64,000 bases of DNA from Prochlorococcus marinus bv. HNLC1 (GCA_000218705.1 GL947594.1:386586-450585); one strand, 5' to 3'; shown: positions 8,717 through 21,225, counted from the first letter of the stretch. Program-made: numbers and translations. Notes: generated by a model not told the origin, from the letters alone.

Positions 8717-9757
8717 ATGTTTGGGCTAATTGGCCACTCCACAAGTTTTGCGGATGCAAAAAGAAAAGCTTCAATCTTAGGCTTTGATCATATAGCAGAA
8801 GGCGATTTGGATGTATGGTGCATGGCGCCACCTCAACTTGTAGAGAATGTGGAAGTTAAGAGTGCTGTAGGCGTTTCAATAGAAGGTTCATATATTGATT
8901 CATGTTTTGTTCCTGAGATGCTTTCTAGATTTAAAACCGCCAGAAGAAAAGTTCTTAATGCAATGGAGTTGGCTCAAAAGAAAGGAATTAATATTACCGC
9001 ATTAGGAGGTTTTACTTCAATTATTTTTGAAAATTTTAATTTGCTACAACATAAACAAATAAGAAATACCTCTCTGGAGTGGGAAAGATTTACAACAGGT
9101 AATACACATACTGCATGGGTTATCTGCAGACAACTTGAAATTAATGCTCCAAAAGTTGGTATTGATATTAAAAAATCAAGTGTTGCAGTTGTTGGAGCTA
9201 CTGGTGATATTGGTAGCGCTGTATGTAGATGGCTTACTAAAAAAACAGGTATAGGAGAATTGCTAATGGTAGCTAGACAGCAAGAACCATTAATTGCACT
9301 CCAAAAGGAGTTGAATGGAGGAGAGATCAAAACTTTAAATGAAGCTTTACCACTAGCTGATATTGTTGTTTGGGTTGCTAGTATGCCTAAAACAATGGAA
9401 ATTGATATTTCTAGGCTTAAAAGACCTTGTTTAATGATTGATGGAGGGTATCCAAAGAATCTTGATGAAAAATTTAAAGGAAATGATATTCATATTCTAA
9501 AGGGAGGGATAGTTAAGTTTTTTAATGATATTGGTTGGAATATGATGGAATTAGCTGAGATGGAAAATCCTCAAAGAGAAATGTTTGCATGTTTTGCAGA
9601 GGCAATGATTTTAGAATTTGAAAAATGTCATACTAATTTTAGTTGGGGTAGAAATAATATTACACTTGAGAAAATGGAGTTTATTGGAGCTGCTTCAGAA
9701 AAACATGGATTTTCCGCCATAGGACTTGATAAGCATATTAATCCATTACCTGTATAG
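8717..9757 (+). CDS. aar: Long-chain acyl-ACP reductase (aldehyde-forming)
   Basis: 346 residues. It reduces acyl-ACP or acyl-CoA to the fatty aldehyde used by ADO. The N-terminus [19 protein letters not shown] is typical of the family. A Rossmann NADPH site is visible as [18 protein letters not shown] near residue 157. The catalytic Cys that carries the acyl group is in [11 protein letters not shown], near residue 294. The gene lies 100 bases after ado and 6 bases before accA on the same strand, tying alkane output to malonyl-CoA supply. Confidence 0.95.
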   Translation: MFGLIGHSTSFADAKRKASILGFDHIAEGDLDVWCMAPPQLVENVEVKSAVGVSIEGSYIDSCFVPEMLSRFKTARRKVLNAMELAQKKGINITALGGFTSIIFENFNLLQHKQIRNTSLEWERFTTGNTHTAWVICRQLEINAPKVGIDIKKSSVAVVGATGDIGSAVCRWLTKKTGIGELLMVARQQEPLIALQKELNGGEIKTLNEALPLADIVVWVASMPKTMEIDISRLKRPCLMIDGGYPKNLDEKFKGNDIHILKGGIVKFFNDIGWNMMELAEMENPQREMFACFAEAMILEFEKCHTNFSWGRNNITLEKMEFIGAASEKHGFSAIGLDKHINPLPV

Positions 9758-9763
9758 TTTATT

Positions 9764-10750
9764 ATGCCAAGACGATTTCTTCTGGATTTTGAAAAACCTT
9801 TAGTAGAGTTAGAGAAACAAATTGAACAAATTCGTGAATTGGCTCGTGACTCAGAAGTTGATGTTAGTCAACAACTGCTTCAATTAGAGACTCTTGCAAC
9901 GAGAAGAAGGGAAGAAATTTTTAGATCACTTACTCCATCCCAAAAGATTCAAGTAGCAAGACATCCTCAAAGACCAAGTACTTTTGATTTTATACAGATG
10001 TTTTGTGAAGATTGGATTGAATTACATGGAGATAGAAATGGTGGAGATGATATGGCTTTAATTGGTGGTATTGGCTCAATAAATAATAGATCGGTACTAT
10101 TATTAGGTCATCAAAAAGGACGAGATACTAAAGAAAATGTTATTAGAAATTTTGGAATGGCAAAACCAGGAGGATACAGAAAAGCTTTAAGGTTAATGAA
10201 ACATGCAAATAGATTTAGTTTGCCAATATTAACTTTCATTGATACTCCAGGAGCCTATGCGGGGCTTTCAGCAGAAGAACAAGGGCAAGGTGAAGCTATC
10301 GCTAGAAATTTAAGAGAAATGTTTGGGTTCAAGGTTCCAATTATTGCTACTGTGATTGGAGAAGGAGGTTCTGGTGGTGCATTGGGTATAGGAGTAGCAG
10401 ATAGATTATTAATGTTTGAACATAGTGTTTATACAGTTGCTAGCCCTGAAGCATGTGCCTCTATCTTATGGAGAGATGCTGCTAAGGCGCCAGAAGCAGC
10501 ATCAGCGTTAAAAATTACTGGTCAAGATTTATTAAAGTTGGGAATTATTGATGAGGTTTTACCAGAACCTGCAGGTGGTAATAATTGGGCTCCTCTTCAC
10601 GCAGGAGAAACACTTAAAAGTTCAATAGAAAAGCATTTGGATGAATTACTTAAAATGACAAATGAAGAATTATTAGAGAAAAGATACTCTAAATTCAGGG
10701 TATTAGGAAAATTCATTGAATCTGTTAATCTTGAAGAAATTCAAGATTAA
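9764..10750 (+). CDS. accA: Acetyl-CoA carboxylase, carboxyltransferase subunit alpha
   Basis: 328 residues, normal length. It forms the carboxyltransferase with AccD, moving CO2 from biotin to acetyl-CoA to make malonyl-CoA for fatty acids. Visible family motifs are [25 protein letters not shown], the crotonase-like core [12 protein letters not shown] near residue 160, and [12 protein letters not shown], which forms an oxyanion hole. It starts 6 bases after aar, suggesting one transcript. accB, accC and accD are not in the window. Confidence 0.96.
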   Translation: MPRRFLLDFEKPLVELEKQIEQIRELARDSEVDVSQQLLQLETLATRRREEIFRSLTPSQKIQVARHPQRPSTFDFIQMFCEDWIELHGDRNGGDDMALIGGIGSINNRSVLLLGHQKGRDTKENVIRNFGMAKPGGYRKALRLMKHANRFSLPILTFIDTPGAYAGLSAEEQGQGEAIARNLREMFGFKVPIIATVIGEGGSGGALGIGVADRLLMFEHSVYTVASPEACASILWRDAAKAPEAASALKITGQDLLKLGIIDEVLPEPAGGNNWAPLHAGETLKSSIEKHLDELLKMTNEELLEKRYSKFRVLGKFIESVNLEEIQD

Positions 10751-10773
10751 ATTATTAATTATCTATTATTAAA

Positions 10774-11481
10774 TTGAAACTAGCACTTATTACTGGAGCA
10801 ACAAAGGGTATAGGAAGATCAACTGCTCAGACTTTTGCAAAAGCAGGTTGGAATTTAATTTTGTTAGGAAGAGATATACGAAAACTACAAGATCTAAAAA
10901 ATGAATTATCAAATACTGGTGTACAAATTAATATATTGGCATTTGATTTATCACAATCTGATAAGGTCGATCAATACTTAAATCAATGTATTAAAAGTTA
11001 TGGATGTCCAACAGTTGTAATTAATAATGCTGGGTTTGCCTTTAATGGAGAATTAGTAAGTATGCCGCTAGATAAGTGGCAAGAAATAATTCAAGTAAAT
11101 CTTACCAGCGTTTTCCAAATATGTTCATGTATAGTTCCTTTAATGAGAACTAAAGGCGGTTTGATTATCAATGTTAGCAGTCATGCTGCAAATAATGCTT
11201 TCCCAAATTGGGGCGCATACTGTGTATCAAAGGCTGCATTGGCTAGCTTCACAAAATGTTTAAGAGAGGAGGAAAGAAAAAATTCAATAAGAGCATGCAC
11301 TATCACTTTGGGTTCAGTAAATACTCCACTTTGGGATTCTGAATTTGTAAATTCTGATTTTAATAAAGATTCAATGCTGTCCTCCGATAGAGTATCAGAA
11401 ACTATTCTTTTTATTGCTGAGCAACCTAAATCTCAGCTGATTGAGGATCTTACTCTTATGCCTGCTACTGGAGCTTTCTAA
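10774..11481 (+). CDS. Short-chain dehydrogenase/reductase
   Basis: 235 residues, classical SDR. The N-terminal TGATKGIGRS is the glycine-rich NAD(P) motif. NNAGF near residue 89, a Ser in VSSHAA near 135, and YCVSK near 148 give the Ser-Tyr-Lys catalytic set. The start is TTG at 10774. It lies 23 bases after accA, so it may be co-transcribed with the fatty-acid genes. The substrate is unknown: it could be a FabG-like or sepiapterin-reductase-like enzyme, the latter idea resting only on folE being the next gene. Confidence 0.85.
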   Translation: MKLALITGATKGIGRSTAQTFAKAGWNLILLGRDIRKLQDLKNELSNTGVQINILAFDLSQSDKVDQYLNQCIKSYGCPTVVINNAGFAFNGELVSMPLDKWQEIIQVNLTSVFQICSCIVPLMRTKGGLIINVSSHAANNAFPNWGAYCVSKAALASFTKCLREEERKNSIRACTITLGSVNTPLWDSEFVNSDFNKDSMLSSDRVSETILFIAEQPKSQLIEDLTLMPATGAF

Positions 11482-11533
11482 ATTTTTTTAAAAGTATTAT
11501 TTCGAGGAATTTGTTGCTACTAATTACCTATGA

Positions 11534-11565
11534 GTAACCCACTAATGTGATATAGTTACTTAGTG
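11534..11565 (+). promoter_or_regulatory. Interlocking inverted repeats in the folE leader
   Basis: Two inverted repeats interleave here: GTAAC (11534-11538) with GTTAC (11555-11559), and CACTAA (11540-11545) with TTAGTG (11560-11565). They enclose TATAGT (11551-11556), which could be a -10 box. The arrangement could be an operator, alternative hairpins or chance in AT-rich DNA. It does not match the riboswitch classes I know for pterin genes. Confidence 0.25.
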
Positions 11566-11622
11566 CATTTAAACTTTTATATATAAAGTATTAATAAATT
11601 TTCAAGATTTAAATAATTATTC

Positions 11623-12351
11623 ATGACTATCACTCCAAGTGAAAATATTAAAAAAGAAGTAGATAAAAAAATTTCTGATGTAATTAGAAACAGAATAATA
11701 CTTCAAAAAAAGAGATTCCACGCAAATGACAATATTTCAGATTTTATTAATCCTGGAGAATTAGAGCATTTGCAAAAAGAGGTTGCCTCTAAAGTAAGGG
11801 ATTTATTAAAGTCTTTAGTTATTGATATTGAAAATGATCATAATTCACAAGAGACTGCAGAAAGAGTTGCAAAGATGTATCTTAGAGAAGTCTTCAAAGG
11901 TAGATATCATAAAAGACCTACTGTTACAGATTTTCCAAATGCTAAAAATTTAGATGAAATATACACTCTTGGACCTATAAGTGTTCGTTCTGCTTGCTCA
12001 CATCATATGGTCCCAATAATTGGAGATTGTTGGATTGGAATTAAGCCAGGTGACAAGGTTATTGGCATCTCAAAATTTGCACGAGTTGCTGATTGGGTCT
12101 TTTCAAGACCACATATACAAGAGGAGGCCGTTATGATTTTGGCTGATGAAATTGAACGTCTATGTGAACCAAAAGGTCTTGCAATTCTTGTTAAAGCAAA
12201 ACATTATTGCATGTGTTGGCGAGGTGTTAAAGAGCCTAATACAAGTATGATAAATTCTATAGTAAGAGGTGATTTTAGACATGATCCTAGTCTTAAACAA
12301 GAGTTTTTTGAACTTGTTAAAAATCAACCTGGTGGTTTATCTTGTAATTAG
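11623..12351 (+). CDS. folE: GTP cyclohydrolase I
   Basis: 242 residues. It opens GTP to dihydroneopterin triphosphate, feeding folate, pterins and the 7-deazaguanine path. The zinc and active-site motifs are SACSHHMVPIIGDCWIG near residue 125, with Cys and two His, and HYCMCWRGVKEP near 195, with the second zinc Cys. The N-terminal 50 residues are a variable extension. A QueD/PTPS-like gene at 47399 and folB at 63553 act on its product or on later intermediates. Confidence 0.95.
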   Translation: MTITPSENIKKEVDKKISDVIRNRIILQKKRFHANDNISDFINPGELEHLQKEVASKVRDLLKSLVIDIENDHNSQETAERVAKMYLREVFKGRYHKRPTVTDFPNAKNLDEIYTLGPISVRSACSHHMVPIIGDCWIGIKPGDKVIGISKFARVADWVFSRPHIQEEAVMILADEIERLCEPKGLAILVKAKHYCMCWRGVKEPNTSMINSIVRGDFRHDPSLKQEFFELVKNQPGGLSCN

Positions 12352-12381
12352 TTTTGGCTTTAAAATTTTATAAATAATATA

Positions 12382-13035
12382 CTATCCTTTAATTAGATTT
12401 AAAAGTTTCTTAGTTTTATTCAAATCTTTTATCCCTGGGGAGCTTTCAATACTACTTGAAACATCAATACCATCTGGTTTGATATCAATAAGAATTTGTT
12501 TTAACCAATCTATAGATATTCCACCTGCGAGTAACCAAGGCTTGCTGAAATTTAATTCTTTTAGATATTTAGAATTTATTCTTATTCCTGAACCTCCATA
12601 TGTTTTTTCGTTCCAAGAATCTAAAAGTACAGCATCAATGAAATCAGAAAAAAGCTCAATTTCTCTAATATTTTCTCTATCTTTTATCCTAAACGCTTTC
12701 CATAGTTCAATTTGAGGTAATTTCCTACGAAGTTTTTTGGAATATGAAAGATCTTCATCTCCATGAAGCTGTATGACATTCTCAAATTCAAAAGAATTTA
12801 TGGAAATCAATTCTAGAGGTATATTTTTTACTACAGAAACTCTTTTTACATGTGGAAAATTTTTCTTAAGATTTCTAAAAATATCTTTTTTTTTCTGAGG
12901 CGAGACATATCTGGGTGATTCTTTTACTGAAATTACTCCTATTGCATCAGCTCCTAGCTTAGCAATCTGGAGTGCTTGATCAACAGAAGTTATACCGCAA
13001 ATTTTTACAAGAGTTTTAGCTTCCAACATTTTCAA
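12382..13035 (-). CDS. trpF: Phosphoribosylanthranilate isomerase
   Basis: 217 residues, TIM barrel. It isomerises phosphoribosylanthranilate in tryptophan synthesis. VKICGITSVDQA at the N-terminus holds the catalytic Cys, VIQLHGDED is a barrel strand motif, and DAVLLDSW holds the catalytic Asp. LLAGGISIDW and GIDVSSSIESSPGIKD form the phosphate site. The start is either of two ATGs 6 bases apart (13035 or 13029). It is not in a trp operon; trpA is at 43025. Confidence 0.94.
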   Translation of the reverse strand: MKMLEAKTLVKICGITSVDQALQIAKLGADAIGVISVKESPRYVSPQKKKDIFRNLKKNFPHVKRVSVVKNIPLELISINSFEFENVIQLHGDEDLSYSKKLRRKLPQIELWKAFRIKDRENIREIELFSDFIDAVLLDSWNEKTYGGSGIRINSKYLKELNFSKPWLLAGGISIDWLKQILIDIKPDGIDVSSSIESSPGIKDLNKTKKLLNLIKG

Positions 13036-13094
13036 ATTATAATTTTTTTTAATGGGTAGAATGAACTTATTAATAACTATAACGGAGTTTATTT

Positions 13095-14316
13095 TTGAGA
13101 GGCTGGCAAGTTTTAAAAATATGGGGAGTGCCTTTTAAAATTCATCCTTATTGGATCGTTCTCCTTTTCTTATTCTCATGGAGTATAAGTGATCAAATTA
13201 ATCTAACATCAAGTGATATATTCAATAAGCAAGAGGCTTGGATAATAGGTTTCTTCACATCATTTCTTTTATTATGCTCAATAATATTCCATCAGATTTT
13301 TCATACATATATTTGCATTAGTGAAGGAGTTAAAATTAAAAATATTACCTTCTTTTTCCTTGGCGCAGTTTTGCAAATAGAAGAATATTGTCAAAATGCA
13401 TTAGGTAATATAAAAATATCTCTTGTAAGACCTTTCTTATGTTTTCTTACATCGATCTTTTTATTTTTAATTAGTAATCTTAGTGAAACTAAAGAGCAAA
13501 TTTTCATAAATATAATTACTAGAGTTGGAGTTTTAAATTTATTTCTTGGAATATTTAATTTAATACCAGTTGGCACTTTGGATGGTGGTAATTTGCTCAA
13601 AAGTGTAATTTGGTATTATTCTGGCAACAGGAATAAAGGTAGAATCCTCTTTAAATAAATTTACACTTTTATTATCAATACTTCTTCTTACCATTGGTGT
13701 TTTTTTACTATTTAGTTTAAATTTTTATTATGGATTAATATTATGTTTATTATCAATATTTGGAATAAATATCTCAAAATCTGATAATCAATATTTAAAA
13801 ATTGAAAAAATTTTAAAATCTAAGAATATTAATGAATTAAAATTAAAACCGATAAGAAAAATTGAATTTGATTTAACCTTAAGACAGTTTAATAGATTGA
13901 TAAAAGATGAAAATAATTTAGATAGTTATTTTTTTATAACTAAAAATGGTAGATGGGATGGTTTTATTTCAGTTGATGTTTTGAAGAATATTCCAATTAA
14001 AAAATGGGATTTAAAAATAGTAAGTGAATTTAATAAATCAATAAATAATTTCCCAAGCATTTTTGAGAATGCTCCACTTTGGCAAATTATCGAAAAAATT
14101 GAAAAAACTAATGAAGGTTTAATTTTAATAACAAATCCTTATGGCATCCCAATGGGATTCTTAGATAGGAAAAATATTGGTTTGTTTGTTCTTAAGAAGT
14201 TAGGTTTTAATATTTCTAATGAAATCTTGAATAAGATTAAATCGAAAAGTAATTATCCTTTAGGTATTGAATTACCAAAGATAATCAAATTAATGAAGAG
14301 TAAAGGTGATATTTAA
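13095..14316 (+). pseudogene. M50 (site-2 protease-like) membrane protein with altered HExxH and a frame break near 13631-13640
   Basis: The N-terminal frame (TTG start, MRGWQVLKIWGVPFKIHPYW) encodes several transmembrane helices. The expected metalloprotease motif HExxH reads HQIFH, so the catalytic Glu is Gln. The second metal motif region reads NLIPVGTLDGG, with the Asp present. The frame ends in a stop at 13656-13658. In the frame one base on, the protein continues with another hydrophobic stretch (13660-13780) and a soluble, CBS-like C-terminus to 14316. The merged protein would be about 406 residues, normal for rhomboid-like/M50B proteins with CBS domains. Loss of the Glu argues against protease activity; together with the break it may be a decaying gene. 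It overlaps the next, convergent gene by 4 bases. Confidence 0.6.
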
Positions 14317-15155
14317 TATTTAGTAATTTCAAAAGGTTTTAAAAAAATATTTTCTATGGATGAATCGGAATAATTTTCTAGAAAAGAGTTTTCTAAGTGT
14401 TTAATAATTTTCTCATTACTTAATTTCAGACCAAAAGGTTGAGGGGGTATTTGGCCAAAGATTTTTGTCCATAAATCAAATGGTGGATTTAATTGTATCT
14501 CTCCATGTTGTAGAAATGAACCCTTTTTCCAATACTGAGCGCTACCTATTCTTTTATTTCCATTTTCATCTACTAGGTCAGAAATATAATTTGTACCAAA
14601 ACAATTTTCCTTGATGCTCCCTTTTTTGACAGATCCATTTTTTAAAGTAATACCTAATAAAGCGAAACTTTTTATTAGCCAAATATTTACAAATTGATAA
14701 CTGAATTTCTTATATTCAGGCTTATTAAAAGTTAAGGCATAAGTAATGCCTCCAGAGTGCAAAACTGCTCCACCGCCTGAGGGCCTTCTAACTATATTAA
14801 TTAAGCCTTTTTCTCTCAAATCTTTCCAATGTTCAGGATAATTCTTTTGGTGAAATCCAATTGAAATCCAATTACCTTCCCATAAGTAAAATCTTAAAGT
14901 AAAAAGAATATTATTATTTGAAATAGTTTTTTCTAGTAAATCAATATCAATAGACATTTGTTGATGACCTGATGACTTAACGGTCGAAATAATCAATGCT
15001 TTTTTCTTATAAATCAAAATTAGTTTTATATGGTAGTTTAAAAATTTCTTTAGTAGTTTTAGGTATATTTTATTAATACCTGTTAAATGATTAATGTAAT
15101 TTTCTATATTAAAAATATAAAAATTAAAAATTTTTAAGTTAATCATATTTTTCAA
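14313..15155 (-). CDS. Lipoate/biotin protein ligase A/B family protein
   Basis: Up to 280 residues. The core shows RRPSGGGAVLHSGGITYAL (the lipoate-ligase substrate-binding motif), then SDLVDENGNKRIGSAQ with the conserved Lys/Gly region, and FLQHGEIQL. In LplA relatives this fold activates lipoate or octanoate and transfers it to E2 or GcvH domains. The first 55 residues are very AT-rich and unlike the family; the true start may be inside, nearer IISTVKSSGHQQM. Which cofactor it handles cannot be read from the sequence. Confidence 0.75.
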   Translation of the reverse strand: MKNMINLKIFNFYIFNIENYINHLTGINKIYLKLLKKFLNYHIKLILIYKKKALIISTVKSSGHQQMSIDIDLLEKTISNNNILFTLRFYLWEGNWISIGFHQKNYPEHWKDLREKGLINIVRRPSGGGAVLHSGGITYALTFNKPEYKKFSYQFVNIWLIKSFALLGITLKNGSVKKGSIKENCFGTNYISDLVDENGNKRIGSAQYWKKGSFLQHGEIQLNPPFDLWTKIFGQIPPQPFGLKLSNEKIIKHLENSFLENYSDSSIENIFLKPFEITKY

Positions 15156-15246
15156 AATTTAAATTTGTTAAATTTGGCTTTTAATATTTATATGTTAATA
15201 CTAAATATATAAATAAATTTTTTTAAATTTTTAATTTTTTCATAAT

Positions 15247-15606
15247 ATGAATTTAAATAAATATGTTGAAGATTCAAAAATTATAAATAACTTAAATAAA
15301 GATGAATTTCGAAAAAAAAATATAGTCTCAAAAAAAGAAAAAGATCTTCTAGCTACAACTTATTTATTATTAAAAATTTGTTTATTTTTATTAGCATTTA
15401 TAAGTTTGATTAAAATAGGAAATACAACTCAATTAAGGATCTCAAGACTAAAAGAAATAAAAGATTCTTATTTATATGAAAAAGATAGATTTAAGAAATT
15501 AACAAAAAGATTTGACAACTTATTATCACATCAAGGTCAGCAAAGATTTATGAAGGATCAAGATCAAATGATATCTCGTGACGTTATGAGAGTAATATGG
15601 CGTTAA
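15247..15606 (+). CDS. Small membrane protein with one helix and a coiled-coil-like tail, unknown function
   Basis: 119 residues. It has a charged cytoplasmic-like N-terminus, one hydrophobic segment (about residues 39-58: TTYLLLKICLFLLAFISLI), then a charged helical region (RISRLKEIKDSYLYEKDRF). This topology resembles FtsL/FtsB-type division proteins, but I see no diagnostic motif and make no claim of homology. It lies upstream of por on the same strand and may be co-transcribed. Confidence 0.6.
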   Translation: MNLNKYVEDSKIINNLNKDEFRKKNIVSKKEKDLLATTYLLLKICLFLLAFISLIKIGNTTQLRISRLKEIKDSYLYEKDRFKKLTKRFDNLLSHQGQQRFMKDQDQMISRDVMRVIWR

Positions 15607-15662
15607 TGCAATTGAAAATTTTTAATTTGTATTATCGAAAGTGTTAGTGAGGCTTATTGCTC

Positions 15663-16666
15663 GTGGAAAAGTTGAAACAAGGAGTTGTTCTTATTACGGG
15701 ACTACATCTGGAGTGGGATTAAATACCCTTAAACCCTTAATTACTTCTGGTTGGAAGGTCGTTGCGATTAATCGTTCGAATAAAAGAGCTCTCGATGCAG
15801 CCTCAATCTTTTTAAGTCGAGATGATTTAAATAAAATTAGTTTTATTGAAATTGATTTGTCAGATTTAAATAAAGTTAGGGAAGGTGCCCAAGAAATTTC
15901 TACAAAATTTAAAGATGCGTTGAAAATACTTATTTGTAATGCGGCAGTCTATAAACCACGTTTGAGGAGACCAGAGAGATCTGTTCAGGGTTTTGAAAAT
16001 TCAATGGCAGTTAATCATTTTGGTCACTTTTTATTAATTAATCTTTTAATTAATGATTTAATTAACTCTGATAAAGATATTAATTTGAATGGAAAGAATA
16101 TTTCATTTACTTCCAGAATCACCATTCTGGGAACTGTGACCGCAAATTACATTGAATTAGGAGGGAAAATTCCCATTCCAGCACCTGCTGATTTAGGAGA
16201 TTTAGCTGGTTTTGAAAAAGGCTTTCTCTCTCCTATAAGTATGGCAAATGGAAAAAAATTTAAACCTGGGAAAGCTTATAAAGATAGTAAGTTATGCAAT
16301 ATGATAACTGTTCAAGAATTAGCAAAAAGATATCCTCCTGAAAAAATTATATGTAATTCACTTTATCCAGGTTGTGTTGCTAATAGTAAGTTGTTTAGAA
16401 ATACTCCTTGGATATTTAGATTACTATTTCCACTATTTCAGAAATACATTACTAGAGGATACGTCACCGAAAAATTAGCTGGTCAAAGAGTTGCTTCAGT
16501 TGCAACAGATAGTGATCTATTTCAGTCAGGAGTTCATTGGAGTTGGGGAAATAGACAAAAATTAGTTGGGAAAGTATTTTCTCAGAAACTTTCAAAAAGA
16601 ATAATTGATAGTGAACTTTCACAGAAGACTTGGGATTTATCTATGAAATTGGTTGGTTTAAAATAA
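15663..16666 (+). CDS. por: Light-dependent protochlorophyllide oxidoreductase; frame broken near 15700
   Basis: Light-driven, NADPH-dependent reduction of protochlorophyllide to chlorophyllide. A continuous frame from a GTG at 15641 gives a nonsense N-terminus. In a second frame a GTG at 15663, with GAGG 11 bases upstream, reads EKLKQGVVLITG. The protein then jumps by one base into the long frame at GTTSGVGLNTLKPL. Restoring one base after acggg gives LITGTTSGVG, the NADPH motif, and a protein of about 334 residues, normal for POR. Later motifs are CNAAVYKP near residue 95 and the catalytic Tyr/Lys in YKDSKLCN near 207. The dark-operative enzyme genes chlLBN follow on the other strand. Confidence 0.92.
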
Positions 16667-16681
16667 TATTAAGAATTTAAC

Positions 16682-17575
<894 letters not shown>

Positions 17576-17756
17576 TTAAATAATCACATATATATTTATT
17601 CTTGCAGGGAAAATGCCACCTTGGATATATTTATAAATAAATATTTATTTATTAACAATAAATAAGCAAATTCGAGACTGCAAAAGAGCATTATGAAGTA
17701 ATTCTTTATACTTTAAGTGTAAATACTCATGTTTTAGTTTTATAAATTATGTAATT

Positions 17757-19331
17757 TCAGCTGAAAAATGCTTTTGCATCATAGAGCGTTTCATCGCTAA
17801 TTTCTGCAAGCCCTTTCGATAAAGCATATTTTTCAGTATTTGTTTTTACTTTACCTCGGACAAAAAAAGGAACTTTCGTTAATTCTGCTTTTCCCGAGTC
17901 TGTCCAAATTATTTCATTAACCCCTGACTCGATATTTTCTGTTTTATTTTTATCCTCATGATTTTGAGATTTAACTGCTGTGTGTCCTAAATGACTTTGG
18001 TGTCCATCAACAAATTCAAAATCATGTTTGAACATATCAATTAAATGTTCTTCCAATCCCATCATTAATGGATGTACCCAGTCATCAAAAATTACATTTG
18101 CGCCTTCCCATCCCATTTGAGGGCTATATCTTGCTGGAACATCTTGGACATGCATAGGTGTACTTATAACTGCGCATGGTATACCAAGTCTTTTGGCGCT
18201 ATGTCTTTCCATTTGTGTTCCTAAAACTAGTTCAGGAGATGTCTTTTTTATTGCATCTTCAACTTCAAGGTAATTATTTGTTATGAGTGCTTCTAAATCT
18301 AAATCTTTCGCGATTCCTCTAACTTTTCTTGCCATTTCTCTGCTATAAGTCCCTAATCCTACTACCTCAAAACCAAGCTCCTCCTTAGCTATTTTCGCTG
18401 CTGCAATTGCGTGAGTTCCATCTCCAAAAATAAAAACCCTTTTGCCTGTTAAATAATTAGAATCAACTGACTTTGAATACCATGGAAGTTTTGATTTGTT
18501 TTCTAACTCTTCTTTATTTGTTAGTGGAAGATCTAATTTATTGTGTACTTCATTAATGAAATTAATTGTATTCTCAATTCCTATTGGGATAGTAGTGGTA
18601 TATTCCATTCCAAAATTTCGTTTAAGCCACTCACATGAAGCTTCTGCAATTTCAAGATATAAACAGATATTTAAGTCTGCATCTATTAATCTTTTGATAT
18701 CATCTGGACTTGAATTAAGAGGAGAAACTACATTTGTATCTATACCTTGCTCCGAAAGGATTCTTTGAATTTCTATTACATCATCTCTACATCTAAATCC
18801 AAGAAGGGTTGGTCCCAATAAATTCACTTTTGGTCTTCGACCCAGTTCCTTCCACCTCTGTGGACTTATTTTGCTTTTTTCATTAGCAGCCTCTTTTAGT
18901 AAAGTTCTGATTAATTGATAAAAAGTTTCTGAAGCACCCCAATTCTCTTTTTTACTGTAGGCGGGTAATTCTAAGTTGACAATTGGAATATCAAATCCCA
19001 TCCCTTTTGCTAGGGCTCCTGGTTGATCTTGTATTAATTCTGCCGTACAACTTTCACCCACCAAAAGTGCTTTTGGTTTAAATCGCTCCACAGACTCTGA
19101 AATATTTCTTTTAACTAATTCTGCAGTATCACCACCTAAGTCTCTTGCCTGAAAAGTTGTATAAGTTACTGGAGGTCTTTTACCTCTTCTTTCTATCATA
19201 GTAAAAAGTAGATCGGCATAAGTATCTCCTTGCGGAGCATGAAGTATGTAGTGTAAATCTTTCATTGAAGATGCAATACGCATAGCACCAACATGAGGTG
19301 GGCCTTCATATGTCCAAAGAGTTAATTCCAT
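17757..19331 (-). CDS. chlB: Dark-operative protochlorophyllide reductase subunit ChlB
   Basis: 524 residues, normal for ChlB. With ChlN it forms the catalytic heterotetramer that binds protochlorophyllide. The conserved Asp that ligates the [4Fe-4S] NB cluster is Asp36, in [24 protein letters not shown] near residue 93 is a conserved loop. The C-terminus carries the small helical domain found in ChlB/BchB (from about residue 470: [20 protein letters not shown]). It starts 7 bases after chlN ends, so the two are one transcript. Confidence 0.97.
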   Translation of the reverse strand: MELTLWTYEGPPHVGAMRIASSMKDLHYILHAPQGDTYADLLFTMIERRGKRPPVTYTTFQARDLGGDTAELVKRNISESVERFKPKALLVGESCTAELIQDQPGALAKGMGFDIPIVNLELPAYSKKENWGASETFYQLIRTLLKEAANEKSKISPQRWKELGRRPKVNLLGPTLLGFRCRDDVIEIQRILSEQGIDTNVVSPLNSSPDDIKRLIDADLNICLYLEIAEASCEWLKRNFGMEYTTTIPIGIENTINFINEVHNKLDLPLTNKEELENKSKLPWYSKSVDSNYLTGKRVFIFGDGTHAIAAAKIAKEELGFEVVGLGTYSREMARKVRGIAKDLDLEALITNNYLEVEDAIKKTSPELVLGTQMERHSAKRLGIPCAVISTPMHVQDVPARYSPQMGWEGANVIFDDWVHPLMMGLEEHLIDMFKHDFEFVDGHQSHLGHTAVKSQNHEDKNKTENIESGVNEIIWTDSGKAELTKVPFFVRGKVKTNTEKYALSKGLAEISDETLYDAKAFFS

Positions 19332-19338
19332 AATTTTG

Positions 19339-20598
<1,260 letters not shown>

Positions 20599-20758
20599 TC
20601 AATAAGTTTTAAGAGCTTATTTCTAAAGCATGCATAATTTTTTAATTTAAAGAAAGTAATTGATTAAGTTCTCTTACAAATTGAATAGATTTATAAAACT
20701 TATATGAATGTTTAAAAACGCAAATGATTAAATTTTTAAATCTAAAAAGATTGTCATT

Positions 20759-21127
20759 TTAATTTCTCCAATAATTATTTTCATCGTTAAGCTTAGTAAT
20801 TTTCCAAACATTTCTTGAGATTTTTGTAGCTAATAAACCTCCTCTTTCGACCTTAGATTTCCCTGGTTTAGCCCCCATTAAAATAGAAACTTCTGAAGTA
20901 CTTAATGGAGCACCTGTTTTTATTGCTAATTCTGTTAATTCAAGTCTATTTCTAAGATTATTTAGGTTTTTACTCTCAGAATTTTCATCTATTAGCCAGC
21001 TAAATGTAGGATCTTTTTGAGACAATTTCTGCATCAAGCTTAAACTAACTAATCCTAGGGTTTTTTCTGAGCTTAATTCATCTGTTCCTATTGAAGAACT
21101 GATTGATTTCTCTTGAGAAGATGCCAT
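20759..21127 (-). CDS. Conserved hypothetical protein next to the carboxysome locus
   Basis: 122 residues, no membrane segment. The N-terminal 30 residues are Ser/Glu-rich and probably disordered. Residues 65-112 (LTELAIKTGAPLSTSEVSIL, then GGLLATKISRNVWKI) have the look of a winged-helix or HTH-like domain, but I recognise no named family. It is divergent from csoS1D with about 100 bases between. A regulatory role at this locus is only a guess. Confidence 0.6.
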   Translation of the reverse strand: MASSQEKSISSSIGTDELSSEKTLGLVSLSLMQKLSQKDPTFSWLIDENSESKNLNNLRNRLELTELAIKTGAPLSTSEVSILMGAKPGKSKVERGGLLATKISRNVWKITKLNDENNYWRN

Positions 21128-21225
21128 GATTTTGATGCCTATTTAAATTGAAGTTATCGGTTCATGGAAACTATGCAAGTAAATTTAATAGAAAAACGGA
21201 TCGATAATAAGTTATAGTCTCATGA

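Noticed and set aside
17634-17651. 18-base palindrome TAAATAAATATTTATTTA between chlB and chlL
   Set aside because: Made of A and T only in a very AT-rich spacer, so chance is plausible; no second copy or flanking signal supports an operator.
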